Source: Rhynchopus euleeides (lineage: Eukaryota; Euglenozoa; Diplonemea; Diplonemida; Diplonemidae). From it: 64,000 bases of DNA. Both the position numbers and the translations under genes were made by a program. Every line of letters starts with the position of its first letter. Position 1 is the first letter of the stretch. Location of the stretch: NCBI GenBank assembly GCA_963210315.1, contig OY723260.1, forward strand, positions 1,550,001 to 1,614,000, read 5' to 3'. Positions 1 through 11,900 of this stretch are shown in pieces. The notes beneath the pieces are model-generated. The model saw only the letters and a list, made by a program, of their open reading frames with translations. It did not search any database and was not told where the DNA came from.

Positions 1-2970
1 TGCGACAAGGACCCGCAGTGCGACTGGGACGGGATGACCCCGTGCGCGCCGAAGCCGTGCACGCAGCACAAGAACGAGAAGGACTGCGACCACGACCTGT
101 CGTGCAAGTGGGACTTGGCGAAGACGCCGACGCAGTGCACGCTCACGGAGTGCGCGAAGCACGCGGGGAAGGACACTTGCGACCAGGACCCGCAGTGCAT
201 GAAGGCGCCGGCCGGCAAGGACTGTGTGCCGAAGACGTGCGAGAAGCACAAGGAGAAGTGCGACTGCAACAAGGACGCGGACTGCGTGTGGCACCACGGT
301 GCAGGGAACGCGTACTGCACGAGCAAGAGCTTTGACAAGTGCCCGGACCTGGACATCGCGTTCATCCTAGACGCGTCCGGTTCGATGAAGCGCTCGTTCG
401 GGCGCCACCCGCACGGCTTCTACGGGCTGGTCGAGATCCTGCGGACGTGGGTGCGCTCCGTGCCGCTGACGGGGGACGACCACACGGTGGGGGCAGGGGC
501 GAAGCGCGACGCCGGTTTCCGTATGACCTTCGTCCAGTTCTCCAAGGCGGAGGCGAAGCCGGAGGACAGCCACACGACGGGATGCTCTGTCGGTGGGTGC
601 ACGAACGGGCTGCTGTCCGGGCGGATGGACGAGCTGGAGGGTGACCTGGACTGGCACGAGGAGAACTACCAGGCGCAATGGACGTACCTGCACGACGCCC
701 TCCAGGACGTGGCGGACAACACCTTTGTGACCGCGCAGAGCCCCGCGTGGCGCAAGCACGTCGTGATCATCGTGGCTGACGGCGGGCTGACGGACTACGA
801 CGGGGACGCATGCTGCGAGGACCGGTGCGCGAACCCGAAGTGCGTCGACCCGCAGTTCAAGACGCAGTACAGGGGGATGCTCGACTCGGCGCAGGCGAAG
901 CTGAAGTCGGAGGACGTGACGGTGTTCGGGATTGTGATGCGCCGGTTCGCCCAGCGCTCCTTCCAGGACGAGAACGCAGAGGAGAAGCTGCAGCCGATGG
1001 TGGGGATCCCTGCGTACGACCACTTCATGAGCCTGGAGCTGGACGAGATCCCCGATTCTGTGCTGAACGCGCTGTGCGACCCGAGCAGCAAGTTCGGGAA
1101 GAAGCTTGCGGTGGCGGCGTCGGGGTGCCCGAAGCACGACACGCAGCAGGGGTGCTCGCTGGACACGGCGTGCAAGTGGGACGGGACGAAGACGCCGTCG
1201 TGCATGGAGTCCGAGTGCTACCCGCTGTGCGACGAGGCGACGTGCAACACCAACCCGGTGTGCAAGTGGAACGGCCAGGACTGCGAGCACAAGCCGCCGG
1301 GCTGCGCCGGGAAGGACCAGCCGCAGTGCAAGCAGGATGACACGTGCCTGTGGGACCCGCTCTGGACGGACAAGTGCATCGACAACCCGTGCCGCCCGCC
1401 GACGGAGGAGCCGGACTGCCTGGGCGTGTCTGTGACGATGCCGCTGCCGTGCACGCCGCCAGCAGGCGACCCGGACTTCTGCAAGCTGGACGTGTGCGAC
1501 TTCGACCCGACGCGGCCGAACACGTGTGAGGTGAAGAAGTGCCTGCAGATCACGAAGGGGACGTGCGAAGCGGAGAAGGACTGCGTGTGGAGCGGCCCGG
1601 ACCCGGTGGGCAGCACTGTGTCCCCGTCGGGCAAGGTGGGGATGTGCAACCCGAAGCCGTGCGCGCACACGACGCAGGACGCGTGCGACAAGGACCCGCA
1701 GTGCGACTGGGACGGGATGACCCCGTGCGCGCCGAAGCCGTGCACGCAGCACAAGAACGAGAAGGACTGCGACCACGACCTGTCGTGCCACTGGGGCGTG
1801 GGGCAGACACCCGCGCAGTGCACGCTCACGGAGTGCGCGAAGCACGCGGCGAAGGACACTTGCGACCAGGACCCGCAGTGCATGAAGGCAACGGACAAGG
1901 ACTGTGTGCCGAAGACGTGCGAGAAGCACAAGGACCGGTGCCCGTGCCAGAACGACCCTGAGTGCGTGTGGAAGCAGAACGCCGCCGGTGGCTACTGCAG
2001 CGCGCAGCAGTTCAAGGCGTGCCCGGACCTGGACATCGCGTTTATCCTGGACGCGTCCGGTTCGATGAAGCGCTCGTTCGGGCGCCACCCGCACGGGTTC
2101 ACGGGGCTGGTCGAGATCCTGCGGGACTGGGTGAAGACGGTTCCGCTGACGGGGGACGACCACACGGTGGGGGCAGGGGCGAAGAGCGACTCCGGGTTCC
2201 GTGTGACCTTCATGCAGTTCTCGAAGGCGGCGGCCAAGCCGGAGGACAACCACGCGACGGGGTGCGCTGTCGGGGCGTGCACGAACGGGCTGCTGTCCGG
2301 GGACCGGAACGAGCTGTCCGGTGACCTGGACTGGCTGGAGGAGAACTACCAGGGGCAGTGGACGTACCTGCACGGGGCGCTGCTGGAGGTGGCGGACAGC
2401 ACATTCACGGCGGCACAGAGCCCGACGTCGCGCAAGCACATCGTGATCATCGTGGCGGACGGGGGGCTGACGGACCACGACGGTGACTCGTGCTGCAAGG
2501 ACGCGTGCGGGGTGGCCTCGTGCATTGACCCGAAGTTCCAGACGACGTACCCAGGGACCCTGGACACGGCGCAGGCGAAGCTGCGGGCAGAGGGGGCGGA
2601 TGTGTTCGGGATTGTGATCCGGCGGTTCGACAAGCACTCGTTTGACGACGAGAACGCGGAGGTGAAGCTGAAGCCGCTGCTGAGCAGCCCTGGTGAGGAC
2701 CACCTCGCGAACGTGGAGCTGGACGAAGTCGCCGGGTCTGTGCTGGACACGCTGTGCGACCCGACCAGCAAGTTCGGGAAGTTCCTCGCGGTGCCGCTGG
2801 CAAACTGCCCCGACTTGGACGAGACGGCATGCGGGGCGGACAAGGCGTGCGAGTGGGACGCGCAGACGGGGAAGTGCGGGGAGAGCGAGTGCCACCCGCT
2901 GTGCACGGAGGCAACGTGCGACACGAACCGGAAGTGCTACTGGGGCGGGAAGGAGTGCAAGCTGGCGCCT
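1..2970 (+). repeat. 1683-bp in-frame tandem duplication carrying the vWA domains
   Basis: The sequence starting at base 1 recurs from 1684, an offset of 1683 bp (561 codons). The first 100 bases or so are identical, and the homology continues through the CxW modules and the vWA domain to about 1290 in copy 1 and 2970 in copy 2. Copy 1 then has an extra CxW-rich stretch (about 1290-1683), while copy 2 passes into the Thr/Pro stalk. More copies could lie upstream, because the window opens inside copy 1. Confidence 0.85.
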
Positions 2971-5900
2971 CTGACGCCTGCGCCTGCGACCCCGTCCCCG
3001 CTGACGGCCGTGCCAGGGACGCCCACGCCGGAGACGCCCGCACCCGGGACGGCGGCGCCTGGGACACCTGCGCCGGGGACGTCGGCGCCGCCGACGGCGG
3101 TGCCCGAGACACCGACGCCGCCGACGGAGGCACCGACCCCTGCGCCGACGCCGGAGCCGCTGACCGACGAGTGCATGGACCACCCGGCGACGTGCGGGGC
3201 GGGGCAGACGTGCCAGGACCCGGACCAGAAGAAGGGCGGGGACTGGCAGTGCGTGTGCCCGCCGCCGAACCAGCACATTGTGAAGGCGGGCGGGCCTGCC
3301 GACTGCGCAGTGGACGAGTGCCAGGTGCACGACATCACCTGCAGGCAGCAGGCGCAGCAGTGCAAGGACCCGGACCTGTCGAAGAAGGGCGACTGGCAGT
3401 GCGTGTGCATCCCCCCGCAGACCGGGCAGCCGGGGGCGGCGCAGCCGGCGGTGTGCGTGGACCCGCCGGGCGACTGCAAGGTGAACGGGGACGTGTGCCA
3501 CTCGGTGGGGCAGGCGTGCAACGCGGGGACGGACCCGAAGAACGGGAAGTTCGAGTGCGAGTGCATCCCGCCGGCCACGGGGACGAACGGGAAGAACGTG
3601 CCCGCGGAGTGCAAGCTGGACGAGTGCGTGGTGGTGTGCCCGACGTGCAACCTGAAGCAGGGGGGCGCCAAGATCTGCGAGGACGCAGGGCAGGAGTGCG
3701 AGGACCTGAACACGTCGCCGACGAGCCTGCTGGACTGGCGGTGCAAGTGCCCCCCGCCGTCGACGGGGGCTGCGACGGCGAAGGCGGCGACGTGCGAGCT
3801 GGACGAGTGCAAGGTGAAGTGCCCGACGTGCGCGAACAAGGACGGGAAGGGGAACATCTGCGAGAAGGCGGGGCAGTCGTGCGTGGAGAAGAGCCTGACG
3901 ACGCTGAGCGACTGGGAGTGCGTGTGCCAGGACCCGAAGACGGGCCGCGCCCTCACTGCTGTGGCCCTCTGCGACGAGGACGAGTGCCGCACGCACGAGC
4001 AGGTGTGTGTCACCGCGGGGCAGACGTGCGACGACACGGACCGGAAGGCGAGCGGGAGCTGGGTGTGCAAGTGCCCGCCGCCGTCGACGACGAGCGCGGT
4101 GGGGGCGGCGGCGCAGTGCGAGGAGGACGAGTGCTCCGTCGCGGAGAACCGGAAGAAGTGCGAGGACGTGGCGCAGACGTGCAAGGACCCGAACGCCGCA
4201 ACGATGGACAACTGGATGTGCGTGTGCCCGCCGCCCAGCAAGGGGACGCAGAAGCTGGGCCCGGTGACGATGTGCGTGCTGGACGAGTGCACGGCGCAGT
4301 GCCCGACGTGCGCGGACAAGGACGGGAAGGGTAACGTGTGCGTGCTGAAGGACCAGACGTGCCACGACCCGGTGACGACGGCAAGCAGCCTGAGCGACTG
4401 GACGTGCACGTGCAAGAGCAGCGGCAAGTTTGCGGTGGCGGCACCCGTGGACAAGTGCGAGGGGGGCAGGGACGAGTGCCACGAGCTGTCGGGGGCGGTG
4501 CAGTGCCAGCACCTGCCGCGGTACTCGAAGGAGGGGTGCCTGTGCTCGTGCGGGTGGACGGCTGTGTTCAAGGATATGAACGGGGTCCCGATCAAGATGC
4601 CGGCGGGGCCGGGGTCGACGGAGCCGTGCAACACGGGGTGCTGCAACCCGAACGGGGCGGCGGAGGGGGACTGGTGCTACATCGCGGCCAACTCGGACTA
4701 CAACAAGAACAAGCCGGAGTGTGCGGTGCCGCGCGGGTCAGCCATCCGGCAGTCGTGCCTGGCGGAGGGGACGGTGCCGCAGGACGGGGGCAAGCCGGCG
4801 CGGCCGGGCATCCCCGGGGTGCCGCAGGGGCAGAACAACGTGTGCACGGACGCGGAGCAGTTGTGCGTGGACCCGAACATGATGGTCGACGGGGACTGGC
4901 AGTGCCAGTGCGTGATGCCGCAGACGGGGCCGCCGGGGATGCAGAAGCCCGCGGTGTGTGGGGTGGACGAGTGTGCGCAGCACTCGGCGACGTGCGAGAA
5001 GGCGAACCAGAGGTGTGTCGACGACGACAAGTCGGGGAAGTCGCTGGACGACTGGTTCTGCGTGTGCGTGACGGGGGGCAAGATGTCGCGGCAGCAGAAG
5101 GCACCGGCGGCGTGCGACCTGGACGAGTGCATTGAGACGTGCCCGACGTGCGCGACGGGCAACGGGACGGACGTGTGCGCCGCTGTGGGGCAGGAGTGCG
5201 AGGACCCGAACATCTCGGACAAGTCGCTGAGCGACTGGATGTGCAAGTGCCCGCCGCCGAGCCTCGGGTCGCGTGTGGCCGCGCCGGTCGACCAGTGCGT
5301 GCTGGATGAGTGCGTGGTGAAGTGCGCGACGTGTGCGGACAAGGACGATGGGAAGGGGAACCTGTGCGCGTCTGCGAAGCCTTCGGCGCAGGAGTGCGAG
5401 GACAAGGACAAGTCGGTGTCCTCGCGCAACGACTGGGTGTGCAAGTGCCCGCCGCCGTCGCACACGTTTGCGGTGACGAACGTGGCGCTGTGCGAGGAGG
5501 ACGAGTGCGAGCAGCACACGGACGTGTGCCCGCACGGGCAGATGTGCATCGACCCCGACGAGACGAAGAAGGGTGACTGGTACTGCGAGTGCGTGCCGCC
5601 TGCGGTGGGGGCGAACGTTGGTGCGTCGGCCGAGTGCGAGGAGGACGAGTGCAAGGTGCACGCGGAGGTGTGCAGGAGCGCGGGGCAGCAGTGCGAGGAC
5701 CCGGACCTGAAGACGAAGGCCACGTGGCTGTGCAAGTGTGTGGCGCCGGACGCGGGTGTGCCCGGACAGCAGACGCCGGCGAGGTGCCTGCCGCCGCCGG
5801 AGTGCCAGGGGGCGAACCAGAAGGTGTGTGCGGATGCGGACCAGCACTGCAACGACCCGGACGCAGCGGTGGTGGGTGACTGGGAGTGCACATGCATCCC

Positions 5901-8900
5901 GCCGTACAAGGGGGCGCCGCAGAAGAACGGCCCGGCGACGTGCGAGCTGGACGAGTGCACAGTCGTGTGCTCGACGTGCCAGAAGAGCCAGAAGGACAAG
6001 CAGGGCGTGTGCGAGCTGCACGGGCAGGACTGCGAGGACCCGGACAAGACGAAGACGGGCGACTGGATGTGCAAGTGCGTGCCCCCGTCGAAGGGGAGCC
6101 CGATGGGGCTCGGCGCGGCGGTGTGCCAGCTGGACGAGTGCGTGGAGATGTGCGACACGTGCGCGGGGGCGACGTGCTCGGACGCAGGGCAGGAGTGTGC
6201 GGACATGAGCACGTCGCCGAAGCACCTGAAGGACTGGGTGTGCAAGTGCCCCCCGCCGTCGACGGACTCGCGCACGGTGGCTGCGGTGTCGTCGTGCACG
6301 GACGACGAGTGCAAGGTGCACGGGCCGACGTGCGTGGCTGCGGGGCAGATCTGCGTCGACCCGGACACGTCGAAGGTCGGCGACTGGGAGTGCCACTGCC
6401 CGCCGCCGGCTTCGGGGTCGAAGCAGGGCGGGCCGGTGGACACGTGTACGACGAACGAGTGCGCCACGGTGTGCCCGACGTGCGCGGACAAGGACGGGCG
6501 CGGGAACGTGTGCGTGGTGGAGGAGCAGGAGTGCGTGGACCCGGACCACACGGTGCTGTCCAACTGGTACTGCAAGTGCACCATCGGGACCTCGTTCAAG
6601 GTCGGCGGGCCCGTGGAGCAGTGCATTGTGGACGAGTGCGCGTCGTCGTGCGAGACGTGCGCAAACAAGGGGGGCGGGAACGTGTGCGAGGATGCCGGGC
6701 AGGAGTGCATTGACGTGAACACGGCGGGGTACGCAGGCGCGGACTGGCAGTGCCGCTGCCCGCCCCCGCTGCAGGCGAAGTTCACGACGAACGGGGTGGC
6801 TGTGTGCAGCCTGGACGAGTGCACGGACGCGGTGGACGGGAAGGTGCCCGGGAGTGTGTGTGCGGACGGCGGGCAGCTGTGCCACGACTCGCACCTCGAC
6901 ACACTCGGGGACTTCGACTGCGTGTGCCCCCCGCCGCAGCAGGGGACGAAGACGGCGGGGCTGGCGACGTGCACGACGGACGAGTGCCTGATCCACGGGG
7001 ACCAGTGCAAGCAGGCGAACCAAACGTGCGTGGACCCGGACCTGCAGACGCTGAACGACTGGGAGTGCGTGTGCCCGCCGCCGTCGGCATCGAGCAGGAA
7101 GCTGGGGGCTGCCGTGTGCGAGGTGGACGAGTGCGTGGAGAACCGGTACGTGTGCGAGGGTGCGCAGCCGCCGCAGGGCTGTGTGGACGCCAACCAGACG
7201 CGCAGCGGGGACTGGCAGTGCGTGTGCCGTGCGCCGTCGACAGGGAGCGCGGTGGCGGTTGCGGCGGAGTGCAAGCTGGACGAGTGCGTGGGGCAGTGCG
7301 CCACGTGCGCGAAGACGACGTGCTCGCAGGTGGGGCAGACGTGCACGGACCCGAACCCGTCGTTCCGGAGCCTGAACGACTGGATGTGCAAGTGCCCGCC
7401 ACCGTCGACGATGAGCGCGGTGGCGGCTGCGGCGCAGTGCCCGGTGGACGAGTGCGAGCGGGCGGCGCACGTGTGCCTCGCGTCGAAGCAGAACTGCATC
7501 GACCCGAACACGGCGGGCAACAGCCTCGGGGACTGGGAGTGCCACTGCCCGCCGCCGGCCGTGGGGACCTCCGTCAAGGGGCCCGCGGAGTGCCTTGTGG
7601 ACGAGTGCAAAAAGCACGGGCACGTGTGCAGCGAGCGCGGGCAGATGTGCGTGGACCCGAACAAGCACGTGGACAGCCTGAAGGACTGGGAGTGCCACTG
7701 CGTGGCGCCCTCCACGGGGGCGAAGGCGGTGCTGAAGCCTACGGAGTGCGTGCTGGTCGGGGAGTGCGAGGACCCGACGATCAGCGACGTGTGCACAACG
7801 GCGGGGCAGGTGTGCGACGACCCGGACGTGGCGAAGAAGGGGGACTGGCGGTGCCGCTGCGTGCCGCCCGCCACCGGGGTGCCCGGGCTGATGGGCCCGA
7901 CGGTGTGCAAGCTGGATGAGTGCGTGTCGCGGTGCCCGACGTGCGCCGGGTCGACGTGCACGGATGCGGGGCAGGCGTGTGTGGACGAGAACACGGACCC
8001 GGTGAAGGGGCTGAACACGTGGGAGTGCCGGTGCATCGCGCCTGCGAGCGGTTCGAAGCGGACGGCGGCGGCCGTGTGCGTCGTCAACGAGTGCGAGGTG
8101 CATGGGTCGACGTGCACGACGGTGAACCAGGACTGCGAGGACCCGTCCAACACGGTGACCGGGGACTGGCGGTGCGAGTGCCGGGCGCCGCTTCAGGGGC
8201 AGTCGACGGCGTCCGTGGCGGCGTGTGTCATTGACGAGTGCACGCTGGAGGGGGCGGGCGTGTGCGCCACGAAGGGGCAGACGTGCTACGACCCGGACAC
8301 AGCGGCGGACGCGCGCGGGGACTGGCTGTGCCAGTGCGTGGCGCCGTGGACGGGGAGCGCCGTGGCAAAGGCGGCGGTGTGCACGGTCGACGAGTGCAAG
8401 GTGCACGGGAGCGTGTGCCGGGCGGCGGGGCAGACGTGCATCGACACGGAGCCGTCGATCGAGGGGTTCTGGTACTGCGTGTGCCCGCCCCCGCAGCAGA
8501 AGAAGCAGAAGAGCGGGGGTGTGGCGGAGTGCTCCGTCGACGAGTGCGAGGCGCCCGGGAACACGACGGCGGTGCCCGTGTCGGGGGAGCCGAACGTGTG
8601 CGAGGCTGCGGGGCAGACGTGCGAGGACCCGGACACAGCGCCGGACGCGCTCGGGGACTGGCTGTGCCGCTGCGCAGGGTCGAACTTCTCGGCTGTGGCA
8701 AACGTGGCTGTGTGCGAGGAGGACGAGTGTGCCAAGCCGGAGAACGCGGCGACGTGCGCCGGGCAGCTGTGCATCGACCCGGACTGGCACAAGGTGGACA
8801 CGTGGGAGTGCCGGTGCGTGCCGCCGTCCGTCGGGTTTGCGGTGATGGCGCTCGCGACGTGCGCGACGGACGAGTGCATGCAGCAGGAGCAGGCGTGCCA

Positions 8901-11900
8901 CGCGTTCGGGCAGCAGTGCGTGGACACGGACCCGGTTGCGGAGGGGACGTGGGAGTGCCACTGCCCGGAGCTGCCGGGGGTGCAGGGCGGGAAGGCGCTG
9001 ATGGGGGCGGCGGAGTGCACGCCGCCGGAGAGCGAGTGCCAGATTGAGGCTGTGCGGGAGACGTGCACGTCGCACGGGCAGGCGTGTGTCGACCCGGACG
9101 TGTCGGTGTCGGGTGACTGGATGTGCGAGTGCCTGCCTCCTGCACAGGGGGCGAACACGGTGGGCGGCCCGGCGACGTGCGAGCTGGACGAGTGCACGAA
9201 TACGTGCACCACGTGCGCGGGGAAGACGTGCTCGGCGGTGGGGCAGACGTGCCGGGACCCGAACACGGGGGGGAACTCGCTCGCGGACTGGATGTGCATG
9301 TGCCCGTCGGACGACAAGCAGGGCAAGCAGAGCGGGGCGGCTGTGGGGCGGGCAGCCACCTGCTCGCTGGACGAGTGCGTGGAGGTGTGCCCGTCATGCG
9401 CCGACCACGGGGAGGGGAACACGTGCGGGCGCGTCGGGCTGCTGTGCGAGGACCCGAACATGGACGCGCGGTCGACGAGCGACTGGATGTGCGTGTGCCC
9501 GCCGCCTGCGACGGGGCGGAAGACGCTCGCGATCCCCGTGTGCGCCGTGGACGAGTGCAAGCTGCCTGAGAACCAGATGGTGTGCACGCCCTCGGAGGGG
9601 CAGGTGTGCGTGGACCCGGACACGGACGCCGGGTCGCGTGGGGACTTCGAGTGCCGGTGCCCGGAGGGGATGACCGGGGTCGGGGTGGGGCGGGCGGCGC
9701 GGTGCATCCTGAACGAGTGCAACCTCGCGGCCAACTTCCACAAGTGCGAGGAGCAGGGGCAGGTGTGCATCGACCCGAAGCCGACGCCGGCGGCGCGCGA
9801 CGACTGGGAGTGCCACTGCGCAAAGGGCGGGGTGTTTGCCGTGATGGCCCCTGCAGAGTGCAAGCTCGACGAGTGCGCGGCGGTGTGCGACACGTGCGCG
9901 AACAAGGGGGGCGGGAACGTGTGCGAGCTGGTCGGGCAGACATGCTTCGACGCGAACCCGTCGCCGACGTCGACGAACGACTGGATGTGCACGTGCCCCA
10001 CCGGGTTCCCGTCGGCGACGGCGAACGTGGCGACATGCCAGGTGGACGAGTGCATGGACGTCACGAACTTCGGGGCGCTGACGTGCAAGGAGGTGCCGCG
10101 GAAGACGCTGGACGGGTGCCTGTGCAAGTGCGGGTGGGAGATGCAAGAGCAGCTGGGGTCGCAGGGTGTGGGCCCTGGGATCGACAGCCCGTGCAACGCG
10201 GGGTGCTGCAATCCGACGGGGCGTGCGGGCGGGCCGTGGTGCCTGATCGACGCGGACCATCCGGACAACATCGCGAACCCGAAGTGCGCGGAGCTGCTGG
10301 AGGGCCCTGTGGCGGGGCAGGTCGGGACGTGCGACCCGCAGGTGGCGGCGTGGCAGGTGCAGAACGTGTGCGAGAAGCAGGAGCAGATGTGCGTGGACCC
10401 GAACCGGTCCCCGCAGAGCGTGGGGGACTGGCGGTGCGAGTGCCTGCCGCCGATGTTTGGGGAGCCCGTGACGCGCGCGGCGGCCGTGTGCATGAGGGAC
10501 GAGTGTGCATCGGATGCGGCGCGGGTGTGCGCTGCGGCCGGGCAGGTGTGCAAGGACCCGACGCAGGAGGTGGACGACTGGGTGTGCGTGTGCCCGAAGG
10601 GGTCGACGGGGGCTGACGGGGCACGGAAGGTGGCGACGTGCACCTTCACCGGGGAGTGCGTGGCGAACGCGCACGTGTGCACTCAGGTGGGGCAGGCGTG
10701 CTTCGACCCGGACGTGAAGACGGACGGCGACTGGGTGTGCCAGTGCGCGGCCCCGGCGATCGGGGTGAGCAGCCGCGGCAGCCCTGCGGTGTGCAAGCTG
10801 GACGAGTGCGTGGCGGAGTGCCCCACGTGCGCGGACAAGGGGGCCGGGAGCGTGTGCGAGGCGGTGGGGCAGACGTGTGAGGAGACGTCTGCGTCGCCCG
10901 CAGACCTGGGGGACTGGCGGTGCGTGTGCCCGCCGGGGCAGGCAGGGTCGAGCGCGGCGGCGCCGGCGGAGTGTCTGGTGGACGAATGCCTGCTGAACAA
11001 CGGGCGCCTTGCGGCGCTGTGCGCGGCAGCGGGGCAGACGTGCGTGGACCCGAACACGCACGCGTCGGACGGGACGGGCAACTGGAAGTGTGTGTGCGCG
11101 GCGCCGTACGTCGGTGAGGCGACAGCGAAGGTTGCGTCGTGCAAGACAGACGAGTGCGCGGATGCAAAGAACATGCAGGTGTGCAGCGCCGCGGGGCAGA
11201 CGTGCGAGGACCCGAACCCGGACGCGCTTGTGACAGGGGACTGGGTGTGCCGCTGCATCGACGCGCAGTCGGATGACGTGAATAAGACGGCGGTGGGGGC
11301 GCCTGCGCCGTGCACGGTGCCGGAGACGTCGTGGTGCACGGTGCACGGGGAGAAGTGCACGTCGCAGGGGCAGGTGTGCGTGTCCAGCCCCGACGCGGGG
11401 GCACCCGGGTTCTGCGCGTGCGTGGCGCCGCAGACCGGGGAGCGGCAGGCGGGGGGGCCGGCCACGTGCGTGCTGGACGAGTGCAACGCGGTGTGCGACA
11501 CGTGCGCGGACCAGGACGGGAAGGGGAACCTGTGCATGCTGAACGGGCAGACGTGCATTGAGGGGAGCACCAGCCTGCTGGCGGTGTCGGACTGGCGGTG
11601 CGCGTGCTGCGCGCACGAGTACCTGTGCACGATGTCGAAGGCGTCGGCGGTGGCGGCGGTGGCGCAGTGCTCGTACAACGAGTGCGACGGGCCCGGGAAG
11701 GTGTGCGTGAAGGAGGAGCAGACGTGCGTGGACCCGGACGCGTCGGAGATGGTGACGGGCGACTGGTACTGCGCGTGCGCCGCGCCGTCGGTGGGGAAGA
11801 AGGTCGGCGGTGTGGCGGTGTGCACGTACGACGAGTGCCTGATCCACGAGAAGGAGTGCACCGCGAAGGGGCAGACGTGCCACGACCCGAAGATCGAGGC

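Noticed and set aside
367-4512. 1381-codon open frame on the minus strand opposite the giant gene (also 4738-9075)
   Set aside because: The translation is dominated by Arg, Ala, Leu, His and Val in a pattern imposed by the GC-rich Cys repeats of the plus-strand gene. It is a shadow of codon bias, not a gene.
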